Shown in pieces: positions 57,645 to 64,000 of a DNA stretch of 64,000 nucleotides. A program made the translations under genes and the position numbers. The notes under the pieces were generated by a model. That model worked only from the letters and a program-made list of their open reading frames with translations. It was not told the DNA's origin and did not search any database. Position 1 is the stretch's first letter. Each line of letters begins with the position of its first letter. Source of the stretch: Plasmopara viticola (taxonomy: Eukaryota; Oomycota; Peronosporomycetes; Peronosporales; Peronosporaceae); NCBI GenBank assembly GCA_001695595.3, contig MBPM02000001.1, positions 1,488,001-1,552,000 on the forward strand, read 5' to 3'.

Positions 57645-59991
57645 TTTCTTATAAAAACGGCACCACTGAGATCGGGCTAGCAGCACTTAGACAAGCCGGA
57701 AGACCTCTCCCATATATGACTTCACAAATGAAAGAGCCAAAAGTCTCTTATGTAAATTTTGAAAATTCAGCGCTTTTTAATGACATGAATGGGAACTCGG
57801 GGTCTGCTCAACAAATACACATTGACGCCTTTTTACGCACCTTACCGTGTGTCATACTGTCATTCCGGAACGCCACGAGAATTCGTCAGAAGTCGCACTT
57901 TCGGCTTCTTCTTCTGATGTGCAGGCGCTTGTTGCCAGATGCAGGATTTTTTGGGTACAAATCTGCGAATAGATCCCCTGGCATCGCCCGCGTGAAAGTT
58001 CGCGGAACGACTTAGAAGTACGAGATCCTGGACGTATTGGAATTTTTAGAGTACACGAATGCGCATGAATATAATTATCCGTCACTCAAATGGTCGAATC
58101 TTCTTGTATTCGAAAGGCGCCGACGTAATCATTTATGGGCTTCTTGCGAACAATAACGAAATGGACTAAAGTGTATCTTATCTTCGAACAATCACTCGAC
58201 GTCATGTCGACCAGTATGCTGAAGACGGACTTCGTACGCTTCTGATCGCAGTTCAAGAGATCGAGTCTTTCTATTATTCCAAATGAGCCACACGCATTTA
58301 CGATGCCCAAAGCAATTTGAACGAAATTGACAAGCACAAGAAAGATCTTACAAATGAAAATGATGCTTGTTTGAATTAGATCGAATGCGACTTGGAGCTA
58401 TTGAAGACAAGCTTCAATCAGGCGTTTCGAACGCCATCGCAAATTTAGCTTGTGCAGAGATTAAGATTTGGGTACTAACAGGTGATAAAGAGGAGCCTGC
58501 CATTAACATTGGCTTTGCTTGTCAACTTGTTGTAAATGATTTGAAGCTATCTGTCATCAACGCAAAAAACACACCAACTTCTGAAGCTCTTGAAAGCACT
58601 TTGCGATAAGAGGTGCATAGTCGCAAAATCGACGTTTCGGCTCATCTCGACGTACTAGAGGCGAATTTCGAGAGATGACTTTCGTCCTTGATGGGGAAAG
58701 GCTCACGTTTGCCCTTCGTGAACAATGTCGTGCCCTTCTGGCTGAGTTCTCTCAGCACTGTGAAGCGGTGTTTGCATGCCGAGTGTCGCCAGCTCAGAAA
58801 GCTAGATTGGTTGCACTGATCCAACAATACGTTCCTGGTGTTCGAACTCTGGCGATTGGAGGTGGAGCTTATGACGTATCAATGATTTAAAAAGCCCATA
58901 TTGGGGTTGGTATTTCAGGTCAAGAGGGGATGCAGGCGGTGAACTCGATTGATTATGCTATTGCACAGGTCAAGAGGGGATGCAGGCGGTGAGTTCGAGT
59001 GATTATGCTATTGCAGCGATTGTTGCTTGTACACGGTCGCTGGAACTACCGGCGCATGACACAACTAGTACAAAAAAATTCTTTTTACCGCCGCTCAGTA
59101 TTGGTACACGTTTTTGTGTGGCTTTTCTGGCCAAAAATTCTTCTTAGAGAGCGGTACTCAATTGTACAACATTGCGTTAACAGCTATCCCTGTTGTCGCA
59201 GCCTCAATTTTGGATCAAGATGTGAGTGATGAGGTCGCCATTACATTTCCCAAGCTTTATTTGACTGGGCCTCGCAATGAAGACATCAATACCCGATCTT
59301 TACGCTGTGTGCGATCGTGGAAAGTCTCATCGTAACATCGATCACACTTTACAGCTTTCAAAGTGCGGGGTATGCTGGTGCAAGCCCAACTATGTGGCTA
59401 GAAAGCTTCATGGTCTTTACTCTTGTCGTGTCTGTCGCCAATTTGAAGCTCGTTACGTTCCAAAATAGTTTTTACTTCTTCAATTATACCCTTTACATTG
59501 GATCATTGCTGGCCTGGCTTCTCATCGCCTTAATTTGCAGTCACGTCTACTTTCTCTCTGATCTCACATGGGAATTAATGCTTGAACAAGCCTTTGGACT
59601 GTTGGCCTTCAACCTAACGCTCTTATTTGCTTCAGTGGCTGCACTTCTTTACACACATTTACTCAACGGTATCCGGTCGACATTCTTCCCGGAGTACTGG
59701 CAACTCGCGAAGGAGGTCATTAAGTTTAAACTTGATCGCAACCTCTTGCAATGGAATGATAATAGTGATGCATCAGTGGCGGTGCCAGCTCGGCTTTCTC
59801 ATGCAAAATTCTTTGCGGCTAGGAAAAAAGACGGTTCCGTCATTCCACATAATCGCCGACCCCAGTCGCAGCACAGGACGATGTCACACAAAGGATATCA
59901 TGGGTTTGCCTTCTCCAAAGATGGCTTTGCCGGAGCTACAGAAACGCGATTGGTCATGAGTCGCGGCTCTATTAGCCAAGTAATTGAGTAG
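57645..59991 (+). pseudogene. P4-ATPase (phospholipid flippase) pseudogene, 3' half
   Basis: Homology starts with SYKNGTTEIGLAALR (the GTTEIG region after the phosphorylation site) directly beside the gypsy LTR. The DKTGT phosphorylation site and N-terminal half are gone. In order: [90 protein letters not shown] (normally GDGANDV), [28 protein letters not shown], and a well-preserved C-terminal 224-codon frame (59317-59991) with the last membrane spans and a Ser/Arg-rich tail. P4-ATPases move aminophospholipids to the cytosolic leaflet. Frameshifts, a stop after SMI, a 50-bp internal duplication and loss of the hinge Asp mark it as dead. Confidence 0.88.
58916..59015 (+). repeat. 50-bp tandem duplication in P4-ATPase relic
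   Basis: CAGGTCAAGAGGGGATGCAG starts at 58916 and again at 58966; the copies differ at three positions. Fifty is not a multiple of 3, so the duplication shifts the frame. Confidence 0.9.
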
Positions 59992-60265
59992 TGAAGTTAA
60001 ACATTCTTCTTAGATACATAGATAATGAAAATATGTCTTACTTTGACTATGCAATCGTCGAGGTGCAACACAAACCACGTTTCCTCTTTCAGCATATCCA
60101 ATTCGAGACATCACTCTTGGAGGAGAGAAAAAGAGCAATTCGTCGATCACACGATGTCTTCCCTCAAGTGTCGTAGCTGTATGAGGCTGGAAAGCATCAG
60201 CTCGACGAAGGAACAACCTAATGTACGGCATAGATAGTACCCTTATTAGTATCACGCTCAGTAGA

Positions 60266-60724
60266 CTAGCACTCAAAGCTCGATGGGATGCACCTGGCTG
60301 CAATTGTCTCTAGTCGCAGTCTTCGGTCCACCTTCGACTCCGCATAGCGTTCTTTGTGTCGAGTGCGCTGCCTTTTAGCCTTTTCGTGCGCTTTAAGAAA
60401 TCGACGTTCGTCCTTAACAGATGCATCAACAAGATACATCGCAAGACGATGAGGGCTACAATGCATCAGCTGCGCAAAGCCACGCAAGTTTCTGGTAAGA
60501 CGAAGTCGCTTAACTGTGCTGGTCACTTCAGCGTCGTGCTCCTGCTGCTCCTGTCGTCTGATGGATTCAAGATCAGTAGCCACTCTGGAAGCTTGGTCCA
60601 GCGTTTCAGCATCTGAATCTGCCGCTTTAGCTACCTCAAGAATTGCTTGCTGTTCTCGCTTTTTCAAGCTCGTGCCCCGTAAAACTAGTCGCTCATACAG
60701 GCGGTTGAAGTCATCACCTACCAT
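60266..60724 (-). CDS. Conserved-looking 152-aa basic coiled-coil protein
   Basis: A single-exon, intact frame starting MVGDDFNRLYERLVLRG. It is rich in Glu, Arg, Lys and Gln. Residues 20-80 are predicted helical/coiled coil (KKREQQAILEVAKAADSD, SIRRQEQQEHDAEVTSTVKR). The middle has LRLTRNLRGFAQLMHCSPH and the C-terminus is strongly basic (FLKAHEKAKRQRTRHKERYA). No signal peptide or membrane segment. The basic helical character suggests an RNA/ribosome-associated or nuclear protein, but I do not recognise the family. It is divergent from the Obg relic with only 65 bp between starts, so the two probably shared a bidirectional promoter. Confidence 0.6.
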   Translation of the reverse strand: MVGDDFNRLYERLVLRGTSLKKREQQAILEVAKAADSDAETLDQASRVATDLESIRRQEQQEHDAEVTSTVKRLRLTRNLRGFAQLMHCSPHRLAMYLVDASVKDERRFLKAHEKAKRQRTRHKERYAESKVDRRLRLETIAARCIPSSFEC

Positions 60725-60789
60725 GGAAGTTTGTGCAATTGGTACAATTTTAAGTTGCGATTAGATTAATGTTGCGCGCAGACTGCACA

Positions 60790-62607
60790 ATGTTGCGTGC
60801 GCTTCACGGATTGATGGCTGCGCCATTGCGTTGGCGCACCAGTGCGTGCGCTGTCTATGCAAATTGGTAGTGACACAGATGACGATGATGATCTAGAGCT
60901 TGAGTTCGGGGGATCCGCGAAAGAAAGAGCGCTTGGTGGCGCCGCCGCTTCCACGCATCTGTGCTATAGCTGCACGAGTGCGACACTCACCGACAAACTG
61001 CATGAAAGTCAGCTTACCAGCAACATGCAAGGTGCTGGACTCCAACTGACGTGACGTATGACCATTTAAATGCAATGTGGGGCATTTTGAAAAATCTAGA
61101 GCTAGACTGGGTTGATCTGGATAAACCAATCGACGAATACAATGTGGCGTCTGCTGGCCGCCGCAGGGTGGAAGAGCATGTGAAGCAAAAGGTTCGCATA
61201 CGTCGCGCAAAGCCATCGAAGCGCCGCTTTGTCGACCGCATTCGTGTCAAGACGACAGGTAACCACGGTGGCAACGGCTGCGCGAGCTTCTTCGCCGAGG
61301 CAGCGACGAGGAAGCGACGAGGAAGCGTCCTAATGGTGGACACGGTGGTGCAGGAGGTGACGTGGTCATTGAAGCCAATGACACGATCCAGAATCTGGCA
61401 AATGCCACGCATCACTTTAAAGGTGGATCAGGGACCAATGGCATGCGTACGTCCTACAACGATGAGGTCAATGGTTTTATAGTGATGCTGACTGTAGCTT
61501 TCGTGCTTGTGCTGCAGCGAACGATTCTGCCGGAAAAAAAGGCAAACATTTTTACGTTAAGGTTCCATGTGGCACGCTCGTGAAGCGTGTAGAACGCTAC
61601 GAGCGCGAACTGGAGAACGGCGACTATGAGATCGTGGACAAGATTGAAATTGTAGCTGACTTGGACAAATCTGGTACAATGTTCCTTGCTGCAAAAGGAG
61701 GCAAGCCTGGATTGGGTAATCGAATTCTGGCTGGCAAGACGACAAAGTTTGGACGTTTACGCAAACACATGCCCGAGAACAAGACCACGGGGTCGCCTGG
61801 TACATCGCAGTATCACGAGCTGGACCTCAAGACAATTGCTGATGTTGGGCTCGTAGGATATCCTAATGCTGGTAAATTTACCTTGCTTAGTGTCTTGAGT
61901 CGTGCCACGCCCGAGATAGCGCCTTACCCGTTCACCACACTTCATCCGTACGTGGGTGTCGTGGATTTTCCGGACACATATCAGCTGAGTGTGGCGGATA
62001 TTCCAGGGCTTATTGACGGTGCACACCGCAACGTCGGCCTTGGACACGATTTTTTGCGCCATATTTAACGAACCAAGGTATATATTTGTGCCAATGTGTG
62101 GGCAGTAGTGTATTAATTAATGTACGTGATATGTAAATCTTAGATTTGATGTACGTACTTGATACAGCAGGCTCTGAGAAACGAGATCCTTTAATGGACT
62201 TAAATTACCCCTGACGAGAATTGGAGCTTTACGCTCCTGGTATCTCATCGCGTCCTTCTCTAATCGTTGCGAACGAAATGGACGAACAAGGTAAAAATAT
62301 AGTTATCGCTTTAATTTTTTTTTGCAAAAAATGTTGATGTTTGTCCTTTTAGGTGGTTATGTTGCTTGCTGGCTTTGTAACAGGCGCTGAAGACAACTTT
62401 CACAAGCTGCGACGCTCTACCGATCTTGCTGTTCTTCCTGTCGGGTAAGCCTTGAAAACTTTGTTGTAACTAAGGTTTGCAATCGAATCATTTTTTTTGT
62501 TGCTAAAAAGTGCACTGCACAAAGTTGATATTGAAACTGTAGCGCGCACACTCCGTTGGATGATCGAGAGCGACAACAAGCACACAAAGTCTTCGCACAC
62601 GATGTAG
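60790..62607 (+). pseudogene. Obg/MTG2-type mitochondrial GTPase pseudogene
   Basis: ATG 60790 opens an Arg/Ala-rich presequence-like start (MLRALHGLMAAPLRWRTSAC). Obg-fold pieces follow in changing frames: KRRFVDRIRVKTTGNHGGNG (about 61218-61280), VVIEANDTIQNLANATHHF (about 61360-61420), GKHFYVKVPCGTLVKRVE (about 61540-61590). The longest frame (61580-62068) runs through KPGLGNRILAGKTTKFGR to the G domain. G1 is GYPNAGKFTLL, with Phe replacing the Ser of GKS. G3 is ADIPGLIDGAHRNVGLGHDF. G4, in a later frame, is VANEMDEQG (NKMD expected). Two introns are recognisable (62291-62352 and 62445-62510) and the last exon ends at TAG 62605-62607. Obg proteins act in ribosome assembly. Damaged nucleotide-binding residues plus about five frameshifts indicate a pseudogene. 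Confidence 0.85.
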
Positions 62608-62994
62608 AAGCTATATTACCAGCGATTTAGCAACGTGAAGAAGCTATCCATTTGAACAACGTAGATTTGTGCTTCTTCGTTTTTACTTCTGAGCAGGCCA
62701 ACGCATGTTGGACCATCACGACTCTCTTTAATAATTTCAGTGTGATACAATGGTATCGACTGTGTATCGAGCTTTGTTTCCAAGATGTATTGTTAAAAAC
62801 TATCATTGCGAATTATATGATTGGCGGATTAGGCTGCAGATCAACGTTTTATTGCATTGCGGCCTGTTTTGCATATAAAATTTCAGCTTCAGAGACGAAT
62901 GGATACAAGGAGATAAAAGTCTAGCCATATACTATAACAGGTATATGGTTTTTATCATCCTAACGCCATTACACATCTTGCCAAAAGCATGACT
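62608..62994. other. Intergenic region between Obg relic and eL6
   Basis: The 3' regions of two convergent genes. A 90-codon plus frame (62652-62924) has no recognisable features. No gene called. Confidence 0.4.
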
Positions 62995-64000
62995 TTAGAA
63001 CTTCAAGGCGTGAACGCGGTCGTTCTTGGTCAGCGAGAATTTAGCATTCAGGTAGGCTTTAAGAAACGGCTCAGCGTCCAGCTTTTTTAGCAGGGCCGAA
63101 TCCACGGCCTTCTGGTCCTTTTTACGCTGTTCCGGTATGACAGGAGCCTGGGACGAAAAATAGCAGCAACTTGGTTAGTGTCTTATAGGAGCTTAGATGC
63201 CGAAGCAAGCGATCCCAAGCGCTCAACTGATGTGACAGGAAGAATCGTCTTGCGACAAAAACTTTCTGTCTGATTCCCTGGGCTCAAAATTAAGCTCATA
63301 AATCTTTGTGAACCGTTCACCGAAAGATGAAGATGCACTGATTAATGTAATCTTCATGAACACAGAGGGGATGCTGACAAGGGAATAGAAAAAAAACACC
63401 AAAGATTTACCGTGCTTGACTGGGCAAAGAATTGTTCCTCTTTGCTCTTCTTGGCAGCCTTTTCCTTGGCAAAGTAGACGTCATCGATAGCTGGAAGCAC
63501 CAGTCCCTCAATGTTCACTTTAGTGGACGTAGCGATCACGTACGACTGGTTCACTCGACGAATTGGCACGCCGTTGACTTTGTACGGACCTAAAAAAGAT
63601 CAATGATCACATAGCATTAGCTTTGCTGCTTTTTACAGAGTCAACTTGACAGTCGCAGTCCTAGAGCCAGTCCTAGAGCTGACATTCCTCAGGTCTCATA
63701 ATCTAGTGAATCTTTGGTACGATTTCATCCTTACCCATCCACTATTACTATCCAAGCTCAATAGACGCAGACTATTTCCAACCAAGACCTCCTCGAGAGG
63801 TGGCAAAAGCCGCAACAGTCACGAGCTACGAGACGTGAAAGCGCCAGTAGATGGACAAGGACGTCAGCATACCTCTCGATTTGTCAGGTTTCATCATTGG
63901 AATGCAAATCTCTAGTCACAACTTGTCGTCTTTTTGCTGTATCTTACCGGTAACGAGCAGCAAACCCGAGGGTAGTTGCTTAAGAAAGATCACACGCTTG
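62995..64000 (-). CDS. RPL6: 60S ribosomal protein eL6, C-terminal part
   Basis: Coding sequence: complement(join(62995..63147,63411..63589,63948..>64000)), partial at the 5' side, which runs off the window. The visible 128 or so residues include [35 protein letters not shown] and [19 protein letters not shown], then [20 protein letters not shown] and the terminal NDRVHALKF. This is the KOW/SH3-like core and C-terminal tail of eukaryotic eL6, a structural protein of the large ribosomal subunit. Introns: 263 bp (GTAAAT..CCAG, phase 0) and 358 bp (GTAAGA..TTAG, phase 1). Both junctions preserve the frame. No defect is seen, so it is probably the functional gene. Confidence 0.92.
63590..63947 (-). 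other. 358-bp intron of eL6
   Basis: Donor GTAAG at 63947-63943, acceptor TTTTTTAG ending at 63590. It is longer than the 60-95-bp introns of the WW, membrane-protein and Bin3 genes. A chance 89-codon frame lies on its plus strand and is not a gene. Confidence 0.8.

Noticed and set aside
63646..63915. 89-codon plus-strand frame near the right end
   Set aside because: Lies entirely inside the eL6 intron defined by two frame-preserving splice sites.
1..64000. RxLR or CRN effector genes expected in oomycete gene-sparse DNA
   Set aside because: No frame with a signal peptide followed by an RxLR or LxLFLAK motif was found. Chance RxL strings occur only in frames without a secretion signal.

Overview
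The window looks like nuclear DNA of a filamentous eukaryote, most probably an oomycete and plausibly a biotrophic downy-mildew-type genome. The seen basis is: short GT-AG introns (60-95 bp) with GTAAGT/GTACGT-type donors, a eukaryotic ribosomal protein gene (eL6), WW-domain and Bin3-family genes, Ty1/copia and Ty3/gypsy debris, SINE-like and TIR elements, and long AT-rich stretches with no gene. The taxonomic assignment is inference.

Layout. 1-3.3 kb: gene-poor DNA, then a TIR element with a G-rich minisatellite arm. 3.5-8.2 kb: an intact two-exon four-WW-domain gene (minus) and a recent 1.6-kb tandem duplication that made a truncated second WW copy and cut an already decayed CFA-synthase-like methyltransferase gene. 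8.8 kb: relic of an acyl-CoA-binding domain. 9.1-13.9 kb: a near full-length but broken copia retrotransposon with both LTRs and a half-tRNA-type primer site. 15.7 kb: relic of an MDR-family (enoyl reductase-like) gene. 18.7-21.7 kb: the best preserved gene pair, a four-exon multi-pass membrane protein and a Bin3-type RNA methyltransferase with a dsRNA-binding domain nested in its catalytic fold, both minus. 22.9-23.8 kb: Na+/H+ exchanger pseudogene. 24.0-27.0 kb: two inverted SINE-like insertions with perfect 11- and 12-bp target duplications enclosing a decayed gene and a 577-bp MULE-like MITE with a 9-bp duplication.

27-56 kb is AT-rich and almost gene-free. At 34-41 kb it carries coding-like debris that I read as an ancient insertion of a polinton-like/protist DNA virus. 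The key piece is a penton-like minor capsid relic at about 37 kb. A 430-bp fold-back element lies at 43.3-43.8 kb.

56.4-64 kb: a gypsy integrase/chromodomain fragment with its 3' LTR abutting the 3' half of a P4-ATPase pseudogene, a short intact coiled-coil ORF (minus), an Obg/MTG2-type GTPase pseudogene with damaged nucleotide-binding motifs, and the 3' part of the eL6 gene (minus, running off the window).

Across the window intact genes are few (WW protein, membrane protein, Bin3-dsRBD methyltransferase, the 152-aa ORF, eL6). Most other recognisable genes are relics, and several of these (CFA-like methyltransferase, acyl-CoA-binding, enoyl reductase-like, P4 flippase) relate to lipid metabolism. 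Frameshifts in relics could in part be assembly errors, but loss of catalytic residues in several argues for real decay.
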